Source of the DNA: Collybiopsis luxurians FD-317 M1
Taxonomy: Eukaryota; Basidiomycota; Agaricomycetes; Agaricales; Omphalotaceae
Direction: 5' to 3'
DNA: 64,000 nucleotides
Assembly (NCBI GenBank): GCA_000827265.1
Contig: KN834847.1
Location: forward strand, 1-64,000
This document shows, piece by piece, positions 47,677 through 59,067 of the stretch (positions are counted from its first letter, which is position 1; every line of letters begins with the position of its first letter). Under the pieces are notes generated by a model, which was given only the letters and a program-made list of their open reading frames with translations, was not told the DNA's origin and ran no database searches. The translations under genes and the position numbers were made by a program.

Positions 47677-49420
47677 TTAGATCAGAAACTGAGCATACCT
47701 CGACAGCAAGTGCATCAAAAAAGGAGGAGCAGGAGCAGCCAGGTACAGCAGAGGCAGTGCCAATGACAAAGTGTCAGCCCCAGCCCTGACCTCACCATAC
47801 ACATGCCTCTTCCCACCTGTCCAATCTGTCTCATAAAAATGAGGCAATGTTGTTGTCATTGCGAGTGACCTTGAGCTCATCAAGTGACCCACCATCCTAG
47901 GTATCAGCTCAAATGACATCGGCAGGGGAGGAGCATGTGAGATGTGATTCACAGGACTCATTGAGGCCAACTGCACGTTCACCAGATAAAACCTGTATGT
48001 GTAGGTCAGGGGTGGGGGATGAGAAGTGTACTGGTACTTGTACCCATAATATGGAGCAGCACTGTCATTGGCAGAGGAAGTGGAAAAAGAATAGTAAGAG
48101 GAGCTAGGTGGAGGAGGTTAATGATAGTGTGATCTTGCCTTGCATGAGCAATGCTGATGATGTTGAGTCTGATTATTATGTGATTTGTTCTCTTCATTGT
48201 CCATCAGTGAGCATGCGAGGGCATAAAAGTACAGATTCTAAAAAAAAAGTTAATGACAACATTAATAAAAAAAAAAGGTTAATGCCATAAGCTTACCTGA
48301 GGTGCAGTACTCCTCCTCCTCTCATCCAAAGCATATGCAGTTGAAAGTGTGACAGGCATGACAGGGTGTTTAACTGAAGACCACAAAGGTGGCAAAGGTG
48401 CTGTACTACCACAAATTGTAGTAGCGTTTGTAGCAGGGGTAACAACTTCTACTGCCGCTGCCACATGCAACAAGCATGTCAAAGGATGATGACCATTCAA
48501 ATGTGAATGTGTATTCAGCAAGTCAATCAACATTTTAGCAAACAACTGTAAACCTTCCAGAGGCGAGCTAGAGTTGGGTCTGCTGTTGCTGTTGTACGAG
48601 CTGGATTCAAGGGGGATTTGTAATGAGATAGAGATGGGACATTTGGTGGGGATGTTGGAGAAGGAGGCAGAGGTGGGAGAGAAGGCAGCTTGAGCGGTAC
48701 ATTTTGCACCTGATTGAAAGTCGGAATGGATCGGAAGGGAAGGTGGTGGTGGTGGGGGAGGATGGGTATAGACCAATGTGCGATGAGAAGGTTCTGGCAA
48801 AGTTGAATGGGCTTGATGGTAAACCGGCTTTCCCCATCTTGAATACCAATGTGGCATATTGGTCAATAGTGATCCAGGGTGTCATGCAGACTGTGCCACA
48901 GAGTGTGATTTATGGTGGTACTGGCAACTGTTGCGTTCTTTTGCCAGGACGAGACCCTTGGGCAAGTTCAACCAGGACTCGTAGGTGGGTTTATTGATGT
49001 ATAGGTTGCAGTCTACACCCATAAGAAACTCCCTCTCCATCCTATTAATTTCCACCAAGTCAACTCCAGAGACCTCTGTCCAGGTCTTGTTAGTGTACAT
49101 GTTGCTAATGAAAAAGATGCATTAAAACACAAGAATTAGGTCATAGAATGGAATGAACTTGTCTAGAAATTTGTTGGCCATCATGAGACTGGCAACAGTG
49201 ATTCAAAACTTGCTGCCTAGTTGAGCAGGTGTGAAGCAATTGCATTCTTTGAGACAATAGATATAATGTAGTGAAAGGACAATGACTGACTGAGATACTT
49301 GAGTTGTCTCTAATAACTTTTGCATGAAAGAGACAAAGGTGGGTAAAGCGACAAGCTGTAGGGTTGATGTAGAATTTGGAAGGGAAAGAAATGGATGGTC
49401 ATCATTGGTGGTGGTGGGTG
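47677..49420 (-). pseudogene. PHO80/PCL-type cyclin, disabled
   Basis: Broken copy of a cyclin that would bind a cyclin-dependent kinase. Cyclin-box segments in order: LPTFVSFMQKLLETTQVSQS, VIVLSLHYIYCLKECNCFTP, VASLMMANKFLD, YTNKTWTEVSGVDL, INRMEREFLMGVDCNLYI and YESWLNLPKGLVLAKER. A TGA at about 49207 lies where Arg is expected (between SKF and ITVAS). The downstream part is Ser/Pro-rich (FSPTSASFSNIPTK; PISISLQIP), as in Agaricomycete PCL cyclin tails, and extends to about 47677 without a confirmed end. The copy is CpG-poor like its surroundings. A functional relative is expected elsewhere. Confidence 0.7.
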
Positions 49421-49615
49421 ATAACTGTGCTGGAGTGGCTGTGCTTCAGCACAGTTCAGATCAGCATTTTCCGCTCTTGGCAAATTAAGCACCAGAGGGC
49501 CTCTGCCAATAAGCTGATCATCTTGTAGTGCAGGACAATAGGCTCCGTAGACGGCCTGAAACAGCCCACTGAAAATAGGAGGATCACATCCTCTCATTCT
49601 GTCTTTCCTTCCACT

Positions 49616-51330
49616 ATGGGAATTCTAGGAATCTGGCCAGTAAGTCCATATTTCTATGTACTGTGTGCAATTGATGGAATTGGATAATTAAGCTACTTGC
49701 CCCTATCACATCAACACAAACTTTCTCTGATTTTGTCCAGGAGAAATTTCTCAGTAAATATCAAGGTACTTGGCCGTTCATTTTAGGAATAGACATGCTG
49801 TAAGCTCCTCTTTGAATCGAGCTGAAAACTCTGCAAGATTACTCATATTTTGGGCAGTGTATTGCTGGTCAGCTACTGAGCTGCTGACTGTAAAGTTGGT
49901 CAGCTTAATCATTCAGATACAACCCTTACACAATTTTGCATGCTGGTCTCTCAGCTGTGCAGAGCTCCTGTAGCTTGTCTATTTGCATTTGATGGTTCTG
50001 AATGTTCAACTGTCAAATGTGGGTGAAAGGTATTCCTAAACAAGCCAGATTACTTTCAGCATTCTTGCAGATTGATCAAAGCATTTAATTTTGACATACA
50101 TAATGTATGTCACACTTATCCTCTTGACCTGAGCTGCTACTCACTGTACACAATCTATATACGCAGGTGAAAGGTGATGCAGATGCTGTGCTGGCCATCT
50201 TCAATAAGTTTGGGTCAGTTGATGCAGTGCTAACCAAAGACAGGGATGTATTTCCATACGGTGCACCATGCATCCTTCGAGTCAACACATATGTAATACA
50301 TTCTATGAAAACTGTCTGGTTCAATATATATATTTTTAGAACTCAATCAACCCCGAGCAAGCTCATTGTTGATATCTATTGCGCCTGAGATATCTGAAGG
50401 CAGCTAGGGCTGACTCAAGCAGGCCTTGTCCTGCTTGTGCTTCTCCCTGGAAATGATATTGATGAGGGAAGAGTTGCTGATATTGGTCCCAAAACTGCAC
50501 TAGGTCTTGCTCAGTGTGGGTTTGGGGACACTCTGCTTTCTGAATACAAAGAAAATTTTCACTCACCTGAAAGACTTGATCACTTTTTTCAGTATTTGAG
50601 GCTATCAATTGCTCAGGAAATCAGGACTAATGCTTCTGGAAAACTAAATCAGTGCAGCTCAAGTAGGGCTGCAAAATTTTTGTTGTCTTCCTTTCCATCA
50701 CTGGAAGTCCTGGAAATATTCATGAAGCCAAAGACCTGGTCAATCAACTCAATCCCCCGACTGTTCCTGAACATTCCCAATATTCTGGAGATATCCCAAT
50801 TTGTGTCGGCGCACTTTGCCCTCACCCCAGCCCTGAAATACACAAAATTCTGAACTCAAATTTTGCCAGCAACCATTGTCCAAATGTTCTATTCAGTACA
50901 TCCACTTTCCTTTTGCAGATATGCACACAAATTCTGACAGTCATCTGCCTAGAATTATATAGAATACAATCCTGGAAATGGGAAGCTTCTGGTTCCAGAG
51001 CATCGCAGGCAATTGTCTAGAAATCATAATGGGGACCCCTATGTTTTCACACTCTCAACCAGGATCCAAGGAATGACCCCACCTAACTTTAGTCAGAAAG
51101 GGATCAACAATTCCATAACCCTTCTGTTTGACATATCTGATCTTGTAAACACCGCATCACTTGTCCAAAATCACCAGGAGTGCATCAGGGTTACACTCCC
51201 AGTTGCTATTGTTGCTGCAATTACTGGTCAAGTGAATAAGGTGCCTGGCCTTACTGAACTTTTCGGTCAGTGTTCCAGCTTTTCCATCATGCAGACTGAT
51301 CAAATTCAGCATTCCTCCTCTTGAAGACTG
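49616..51330 (+). pseudogene. XPG/GEN1-type structure-specific nuclease, degenerate
   Basis: The ATG at 49616 begins MGILGIWP, the usual start of the XPG N-domain, followed by a 5' splice site. Later parts: TWPFILGIDM (N-domain), GDADAVLAIFNKFGSVDAVL then TKDRDVFPYGAPCILRV (I-domain), and the helix-two-turn-helix region LLPGNDIDEGRVADIGPKTA, LGLAQCGFGDTLLSEY. In active enzymes the I-domain starts GEAEAE; here it reads GDADAV, so metal-binding Glu residues are altered. Exons between these blocks do not join cleanly. It lies head to head with the broken cyclin, about 200 bp apart. C-terminal extent (SQKGINNSITLLFDISDLVN) is uncertain. Confidence 0.7.
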
Positions 51331-52737
51331 TCATTTCCACATGCAGGAGACATTGAAGCAAGAGTTTTGCAGGTCTGTAGCTGCACACAGTAAGTCTTTG
51401 CACTCTTCTCAACAACACAATCTTTACGCTGTTTCTTTTCCAACAATTGAGACAGAAAGAGCAGCCAACTGTGTACATGTAGCTCAAGTTCCCTTTGCTG
51501 TTCTTAATGATTAATAAACTATTCTGTTACATCTTTTCATTTATGCTCTAGTATATACTGCTTTACCTTTATTTTCAATAGACTCGCATTGAAATTCTGT
51601 GTCCTGAGGCTTGCCATCATAAGGGGAACAAGCCATAATATGGCCAAATGATCAATTGCAATGTGTATGACTGAATAAGTGCCAACAGATGCTGCTCTCC
51701 TGGTCTTGCTGTCTAGCAACAGGGTCTTGCAGGCATGACTGCACCATCTTTTTTTGCCTTTCAGTCAACTCCCAAGGTTTTTTTGAATAGGGAGAAAACC
51801 TTAAAAGATGCTGCGATCATGCCTAAAAGACAATGTAAAACCTTTCCCTCGGAGTACAGTACATGCACCCACCACCATCATTCATTTGTGTCATCGCTAA
51901 ATAATGATAAATGATGGATTGGGTTAGTATGTAATATGTAATGATGCTGTTTGCTTGCCGCAAGGCAGAGACTCATGGACAGTGCCATCTTGTCTCAAAA
52001 ACAGGATTATTGAAATCTTCATCACCCATATCTGCTACCCACCCACTTTGAAATCCAAGCTAAATGGCTCCCATCTCACTGTATTCTATCTCAGTGCACA
52101 TTCAATTGTTCAATGGAACTCCATTTTACAAAAGGTAATGTTTTTACGCTCAGTTTGCATTGAAACTGTGATTTTTTTTTTGTGTTCTTTGCTTGTTTTT
52201 ACCTTGAGTTGGGATCTATGTATCTTGGATGGATTGTCTGCAGTGAATGTACATGATTTTGTTCTCCTCTGCTCCTCAGTTTCCTGCTGCTTTGCCCTCT
52301 TTTGTATTTTGTTTTTTTTTTTTTCCTTACTTTTGTTCCAACTCTGATTCCGCTTGCACTATTTTTTTCTTTTTCATCCCAATCTTGCTCAATTGTTGAT
52401 GCCAGTTGCTCAAGGCTAGCTCTGGGGAGCAGTGGGAGCTGCAATTGAAGACCACGCCTCACATCATGCCTGCCCCTGGTCACTCAGGACATGTGAGCCA
52501 CGTAACTGTGACTGTTTGGTCTTTTATTCATTCATAAGGTTTACTTCTGTGGAAAATTTAGCTATCCATTTGGACAATTGCTAGAATATTTACCATGTGA
52601 GTTCCATACCACTGCCCAAGCTGAACCATATTTGATATTGTTCCCAAAGATTGTTTGTTGGGCAGAGGTGCATTCATATGTGTCTTTTTGGAGCCCTATT
52701 GCTCATCCACCATGGAACATCAGGAAAAAGTTCCATA
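51331..52737. other. CpG-poor spacer
   Basis: No recognisable gene. Contains T-runs (near 52175 and 52312) and a small inverted repeat cttgccgcaag near 51955. Open frames are composition-driven. Confidence 0.4.
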
Positions 52738-53690
52738 TGCCCAGGCTAGCAGTGGCTAGTCTCAGAGAGTCCAGGTAAGCCTGGGCTGCCCAGGCCAGCT
52801 GGAGTGGTCAGGAGACACCCCCCAATTCCTGAGGATCCTAAAGATGCCTGAGGTTTCTATAAAGATCTCTCAGAGTGCCTGAGGCTTCCCTGATGATCCC
52901 TGGGAATCCCTGAGGCTTCAAAGAATAAATTTAAAATAATATTATATCTTACTCTATTCTTCTACCACTCTATCTTACACTCCATCCACTGGCTCTGTAT
53001 TAATCCTCTAAGCTATAGTATTGCACTATATTGTATGTAATGATAGTTTCTCACCTACTATTCCATACCTACACTTTATAGCACAGTTTATTATATTTTT
53101 GTATTTAGTATCAGCTTTGTATTAAGCTAACATACTCAAGCACAGTATATCAGTATAGTACAGACCCTATACATATGTATATAGTATATGTACAATGGTT
53201 TATAATGATAGTACTAAACATATTCTGACTATGGGAAAATTTTTTTGATTGTAGACAGTTCACAGTGAGCACATCATGTGATTTGTTTTAAAAGCGAAAT
53301 TCTGTGAATGTTTCTAGCTATATAAATGTTCCTTTTGTGTATTTACACAAGATTAATACTTCACTATGTGTTTGTAATATAATTTATAATATTTCTGCTC
53401 CAGGGACCCCCAGAGAGCCCTCAAAGACACTTCAGAGATACTTCAGAAATCTCTCAGAGAGCTTGAAGGTCTCTAGGATTTTGGCCATAGCCTAGGCTGC
53501 CCAGGCTACCCAGGCTACCCAAAGCTCCCAGAGGTGCCTAGGCTAAAACTAAAATCCTAGAGAGCCCTCAAAGACACTTCAGAAATCTCTCAGGGAGCTT
53601 AAAAGTCTTTAGGAATTTGGCCATAGCCTAGGCTACCCAGGCTACCCAAAGCTCTCAGGGGTGCCTAGGCTAACCTGGGCCAAGGGTAGT
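52738..53690. repeat. Foldback-like repeat with GC-rich ends
   Basis: An AT-rich core (about 52920..53390) is bracketed by GC-richer ends built of related short words: cccaggctag, gcctgggctgcccaggc on the left and gcctaggctgcccaggctac, gcctaggctaacctgggcc on the right, in partly inverted orientation. It resembles a decayed non-autonomous element. No coding capacity. Confidence 0.5.
53412..53690. repeat. Tandem duplication of about 147 bp at the right end of the foldback repeat
   Basis: The block starting agagagccctcaaagacac at 53412 repeats from 53559 with few changes. Both copies continue through ggccatagcctaggct and gcctaggcta. Confidence 0.8.
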
Positions 53691-54271
53691 TTTCCTGATG
53701 AATTTGCAAGGACAGAATAGTATTTCACTGTGCAAAACTGATAAACAATTAGTCACTGTTAGACAAATGTACTGGGAAATTTAGGAGAGCTTACTGCAAT
53801 GACATGCCCTTTAGGATGTGGTAGTAACTCTTGAGCCAGTGGAGCTTTTGCTCAATTTCTGGTTGGAGCAGGCTGTCCCTTGCAGACATTGAGGTGAAAA
53901 ATTTGTCAGCAGCTTTTGATAACATCTAAGGATTTTAACATTGATTAATATTGTACTTTACAGCTCTATGTGAATTGCCTGTTATTAACATGTTATTAAT
54001 AATGTTAATCAACAGATGTTAACAAATTTTGGATATTAGCCCTACCTTAGGCTTCTAATTAATCAGATTCAAGTTTCAAACAAGTGTTTATCCTAGGTTT
54101 ACTTTTACCCTCCTAGAATATTCCCAAATTTACTCCACACATACAGTGCCAATACATTATTCAATATGTATCATGATCTGCTCAGTACTAATTGCAGGAG
54201 ACTGGCATCTATCAAAATACCTTTAAAGTTCAAACCTACTATAGACCCATCTCATTCAACTTGAAGTAAAT
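53691..54271. other. AT-rich spacer left of the TRIM
   Basis: No gene or clear repeat recognised. Virtually free of CpG. Confidence 0.4.
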
Positions 54272-54615
54272 TGTTGGATTGAGATTGAATACACATCCAT
54301 TGGACACCAATGGTTGAGTAGCTCAGTTGGTTAGACCATTGTCCCCAGAAAGTGGCAGGGGCCTGGGTTCAATTCCCAGCTTGGTCAATCTTTATTGTTA
54401 ACAGATTTGCAGTCAGATTAGCAATTAGATGACTAAGTTGGGGCCCTGATGAGTCATGCTGGTGTCCATATTGGATGGTTGCTTCAGGGGGAGTGTTGGA
54501 TTGAGATTGAATCCACATCCATTGGACACCAATGGTTGAGTAACTCAGTTGGTTAGAGCACTGTCCCAGAAAGTGGCAGGGGCCTGGGTTCAATTCCCAG
54601 CTTTTATTGTCAACA
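54272..54615 (+). mobile_element. Miniature LTR retroelement (TRIM) with tRNA-like sequence in its terminal repeats
   Basis: Two direct repeats, 54272..54403 (132 bp) and 54494..54615 (122 bp), begin tgttggattgagattgaat and end in aca. They flank an internal region of only 90 bp. The interior opens with a primer-binding-like sequence (gatttgcagtcaga) and closes with a purine tract (cagggggag), so the layout LTR-PBS-PPT-LTR is complete without coding capacity. The same 14-bp PBS follows the 5' LTR of the copia element at 55083, and the same purine tract precedes its 3' LTR, so that element family probably mobilises it. No matching 5-bp target duplication was seen around it. Confidence 0.75.
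54312..54386 (+). other. tRNA-like sequence inside the left TRIM terminal repeat
   Basis: It reads ggttgag ... cttggtc at the ends, which can pair over seven positions using wobbles. A box tagctcagttgg and B box gggttcaattcccag are both good Pol III promoter matches. The anticodon region (cattgtccccagaaagtggc) is not standard. The right repeat has the same A and B boxes (54541..54600) but its 3' acceptor half is altered. Confidence 0.65.
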
Positions 54616-54714
54616 GTGTTACATCTGAAACTGAGCTAGGGATCATAATCTCATCAAGCCCTTTCTCAGTCTATCCATTCCCCAGTACATTTTTCCCAAG
54701 TAACTGGTTGCAAG

Positions 54715-55082
54715 TGTTAGATTGGTCTGTATATATTGGTGTCCTGAGTCTGTACCTGTGACTGCATTCTGTTGGAGTGGCTTAAGGTATATGCATCTGG
54801 TTCCATACAGATATCTTTCTGTAGTCATTTCATGCTGTTGTTATTTATTCCTTTTCCTTTTCTTTATTCCAAGACACCCTATTTCTACCTGACAGTTTCC
54901 ACTTCTACCCTCAGAACTTGTCTACAATTCTGAGGGTATGCTCTTTCTCGTTCTATATTTTATTATCTTTGTTACTTACTTTACCTACAGTCCAGTGTAC
55001 TTACCTAGGATGTTAGGTAATTGAGAACTTGTCTATGATTTTGAGGTCCAGTGTACTTACCTAGGATATTAGTTATTTAACA
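54715..55082 (+). repeat. 5' LTR of the copia element (368 bp)
   Basis: Begins TG, ends CA. Near its right end a 56-bp unit starting gtccagtgtacttacctagg is present once in full plus a partial copy. Otherwise near-identical to the 3' LTR. Confidence 0.9.
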
Positions 55083-55096
55083 GATTTGCAGTCAGA
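55083..55096 (+). other. Primer-binding site of the copia element, complementary to the tRNA-Cys anticodon arm
   Basis: gatttgcagtcaga directly follows the LTR. Its complement, tctgactgcaaatc, reads as the anticodon stem and loop of a tRNA-Cys(GCA) (CTGCAAA loop). This implies a primer ending inside the anticodon arm, as described for Drosophila copia with a half tRNA-iMet. The match to this fungus's own tRNA-Cys is not visible in the window. Confidence 0.6.
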
Positions 55097-55319
55097 GTTG
55101 TGAATATTGTACCTCCTTAACTGACACCTGTGTGGAACCTCAAAAATGTCTTCATCTGCTGCAAATGCCCTTCCAAATCTTCTTGCCTTTCCTGAGGACT
55201 GGCAGCTTCTTGGTCTTAGTAATTGGGCCATTTTTTGAGACCATCTGAAGAGCATTGGCTGAGCAACTGGTCTTGGTGGCTATCTCAACAGTACTATCCC
55301 CTCTCCTAGTCCAACCACC

Positions 55320-55904
55320 ATGAACATCCAGGGAGCAGCTACTGCACCTACTCCAGTCAACTTGTGCACTCCTACTCTTGAGGAATGGGAACTACATGAT
55401 GCTCAAATTGCTGGTATCATATACCAAAATGTGAAGGACCCTTGCTCCATGAGAATTACTCAGGACATGTCAGCTCAGGTTATGTGGACAGCACTTACCA
55501 CTGAGTTCAAAACAACTTCTGCCGCCGCTCAAACACTTGCTAAGGAACAGATTCAGCAATGCAAATATACTCCTGGCTTGCCATTTGAAGAATACTTTCA
55601 ACAACTCAAGGCCTTGCATAAAGCTGCGAGTGATATATGATGTACCATAACCAGTGACAATCTCCACTCTCAGTTCCTAACTTTACTCACCCCTGATTAT
55701 TTGTGGATTCTTCAAACCCATGGTGCTCGTCCATATGCAGAGTTGAAATGTGTACTCATTGAGTATGACATGATGGTGGAATCAGCATTGGCAGCTCCAG
55801 GAATATCTTCTCCTCTTAATGCTCTCACTGCTGGTTCCAAGTCTGGATCCAGTATTGTTTGTGACAATTGTAAATGGGTTGGGCATGTAAAGAAGAACTG
55901 TTAG
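55320..55904 (+). pseudogene. gag: gag remnant of the copia element
   Basis: Contains the copia gag/UBN2-like part (EEWELHDAQIAGIIYQNVKD; QVMWTALTTEF; FEEYFQQLKALHKAASDI, then a TGA). The zinc knuckle CDNCKWVGHVKKNC follows (CX2CX4HX4C), with a TAG just after. It would form the particle shell if intact. Confidence 0.8.
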
Positions 55905-55961
55905 GCGAAAGGAGGTGGAAGTGAAGGAAAGGGACCTAAGTGGTATACTGCCCTGAAAGGA

Positions 55962-57280
55962 ATGGAACCTACCAAGGTTATCAACTCACTGGCTTCTGAA
56001 GTTGCCGCCTCTGCATCTATTGAAACTGTTCCATCTACATCCTTGGCTGCCACTGCCATTTACAACTTTGGGGACTTCAAACCTGGAGGTACAGACCACT
56101 TTCTGTATTGCTCTATCATCCCAAATGCCTACTCTGTTAGACTGGGAAGAGCAGCTTCTGCTGTTTTAAGCAAAGCTCAGGGCAGTACAGATAGTGTAAT
56201 GTCCAATGTACCTAGTCATTGTGTCCTGAATAAATCCATCCCAATGTTTATCAATAGTGTGGCATTGCATTGGTGTATCTGAAACAGAAAGAGATTCATT
56301 AGTTATCACCCTGCAAAGTCACATGGGCAAATGGCTACAGAAGGACAAAATGGAGCTTTTGTTATTGAGGGCTATGGTATCACTGAGATTATGGTAAGGA
56401 CAGACCATGGGTTTGTCCATCAACTGCATTTCTCTGCCTCACATACCCCTTCATTTGCTATGAATCTCCTTTCTCTACCATTGATGGACTGCAAAGGTTA
56501 TTGTGGGGTGTGGGGGAATGGTCATATCGAAGTCTGCCATCCTGTTTCTGATGTCATGGTCATTGATGGATGTCTAGCTAGTGGTGGTGCTAAACACAGG
56601 CTGTATCAAGTCAATGTGGTGGACAATATTGATGAAACAACCTTACTTTCAATGCAGACTTCTCTTGTACCCAACTCCTCATTTGTCCTTGCCTCCTCTG
56701 GTTGTTCCCATTCTAAGCCATGCTCACTGGAAATGTGGCACACAAGATTTGGGCATGCTGATGTGAACCTCATTCACATAATGGCAAAATGCAAAATGGT
56801 GGAAGGCTTGGAAGTGTCAGATTATTCCCTATATGGTAAATGTGAAGTTTGTGTGTTTGCAAAAGTGATGCAATGTCTGTTTAATGATATTGTGGTTCTG
56901 TCTGCTGAGCCTTTGGACCAGGTGAGTCTTGACCTTTGGGGTCAAGCTTGAATGTGTAGCCTAGGTGGGGCATATTATATGTTGTTAGCATGTGACGATG
57001 GGACAGGGATACCTTTTCTCTACTTTTCATCCAATAAAGAGGGTCCCACTGTCTTGGGTATTGTTCAAAAGTTCATGTCAATGGTGGAATTACAAATGGG
57101 CAGGTGTATTCAGGTATTTCAGATTGACATGGGGTGTGAGTTTAATAACCATGCTTTTGACAATTGGTGTGCTAGTCAGGGGACTTCAGTTGAAAAGGTC
57201 CCCAAGGCATCATCAGCAGCAAACAGGCAAGTAGAATGTGCAAATCACATGGTTATAGAAAGGTTCATGCCATGCTAGAG
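55962..57280 (+). pseudogene. pol: Protease-integrase remnant of the copia element
   Basis: The protease region is poorly preserved; the tract GGTDHFLYCSI and later FVIEGYGITEIMV are in the expected place. The GAG-pre-integrase zinc domain reads MWHTRFGHADVNLIHIMAKC then KCEVCVFAKV. The integrase core shows LDLWGQA (first Asp), FQIDMGCEFNNHAFDNWCAS (second Asp) and VEKVPKASSAANRQVECANH (Glu of the D-D-E triad). Stops at 56280, 56949 and 57276 break it. Confidence 0.8.
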
Positions 57281-57990
57281 GCTCAGACCTCAACCATCAT
57301 TTCTGGGCAGAAGCTGCACAGGCTTACTGCTACATTTGTGGGATGATTTCTACTAGCTGACATCCTGGGGTTATTCCCTGGGAAAAGTGGTACAAAGCGA
57401 GTAGGGGTAAGATAAATGTATCCCACTTATGGCATTGGGGATGCAAGGTGTGGGTTATGGACCTGGATCACTCAGATGGAAAGCTGGGCCATCAAGCTTG
57501 GGAAGGACAGCTTGTGGGTTATATGGGTTGCCATGGCTATTGTGTGTGGGACATTAAGAGGAAGGGTGTGTTCCTGGTGCAGGATGTTGAGTTTGAGGAA
57601 GGGAATCCATGACGGATTTTACCTTCTTCACATCCAGCATTCAAGGACATAGGGGTTGATGGATTTAATGATGGCAACATTGGACCAGATTCTTTGGTCT
57701 GACCTGAGCAATGCCATGCAAATCCTGATGCAGTAAATCCTTCCATAGATATTGTTGATCCTGCCTCTTTCCCTTCTATTTCCCAATCTCATGCTCCTGA
57801 GCCTCCCCCTAGAACCCCTCCTATAGAACTCCACCACTCGTCTTGCACTCAACATCCTTTGGCTCATATGATTCAGACTAGGGAATATGAAGATGAGGAA
57901 GACTTGGCATGCAAAAATGCTGAAGAATGGGCGAACATTATTGTTTTGGCAAGCACCATCAAAGGCAGAGGAGATATCTGAATTCTGAAA

Positions 57991-58908
57991 TTGTATGCTG
58001 AAGCAATGAGGGAACTGGATGAGTGGTTACCTGCAATGAAAGCAGAAATCCAGTCATTGGAAAATTGCCATTGTTGGACTTTAGTGGATCATCCCCCTAA
58101 TGTTTGGGTACTGGAAGGCATGTGGGTATATGATCTGAAGGTTGATGATGAGGGTGTTGTTCTGAGGAAGAAGGCTTGTTATGTGGAGCAAGGTGACATG
58201 CAAATTGCTGGTGTAGATTATGACAAAAGCTGGGCAATGGTTGCAAGATTTGAATCCATGTGTTTCTTAATTTCCATCTCCACTTTCAAACATCTTTGTA
58301 CCTGTCAATGGGATTTTTCATCTGCATACCTTAATGGAAATTTGCCTGCCGATCCTCCCATCTATATGCACCAACCTACTGGCTTCACTAAACAGGGGGA
58401 GGAGGACAAGGTATGCTTGATGCATAAGCCATTGTACAGCATGTCTCAAGCAGGCCACATTTGGTATAAAGAACTTCAAAATCAATTTCACCACCTCAGT
58501 TTCAAATCCTCATGCACAGACCCATGCATTTGCTATTAAAAAGACCCTTCTACTGGTGATTATTCCATAGCCTCAGTCCATACTGATGATGTTTTTAGTG
58601 GTTCATTGTCTGACTCTGAAGCTGATCAAGTCATCAAAGGCTTTGCAATATGGGACTTGAAAGACATCAAAGACAAGAATTTTCTTGTCGGTCTAACAAT
58701 TGACCATCTCTTTGATAGGTCAATTGCTGTCTCACAAGCCCCTTTCTTCCAGCAAGCTTTCTGGTATTTCAATATTATCAATGAGCTCCATCCCATATAC
58801 ACTCCACTTCCCCCCAACTTTTCACTTTCCCCAGACAACATTCAGACTGAAGACAATGTGTCATTTATGGCAGGAAAACCATATCATGGCATCTTAGGGT
58901 GTTGTTAG
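57991..58908 (+). pseudogene. pol: Reverse transcriptase remnant of the copia element
   Basis: RT blocks: LDEWLPAMKAEIQSLENCHC then WTLVDHPP, KVDDEGVVLRKKACYVEQGD, CQWDFSSAYLNG (catalytic region, copia DxxxAYLNG type), IYMHQPTGF and LYSMSQAGHIWYKEL. The second catalytic box appears as VHTDD rather than YVDD. Stops at 58537 and 58906 interrupt it. Confidence 0.85.
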
Positions 58909-59067
58909 TGGGGAGCCAGCAGTACACAACCTGATATAGTCTTTGCCTGCTCAATCCTCTCTACAGTTCAAAATACACCTATGCAGAAGCATTGGAATCT
59001 CCTCATTAAACTCTGCCACTACATCTACACAACAATTCATTATGGTATTGTCTACTGACCAGGCAGC

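Noticed and set aside
51955..52483. Hydrophobic plus-strand frame and basic minus-strand frame
   Set aside because: Both derive from T-runs and low-complexity DNA; no start context or homology pattern.
54272..54615. Interpretation as two tandem tRNA genes or a plain SINE
   Set aside because: The tRNA-like part lies within longer direct repeats that enclose a PBS and a purine tract, which fits an LTR miniature element better.
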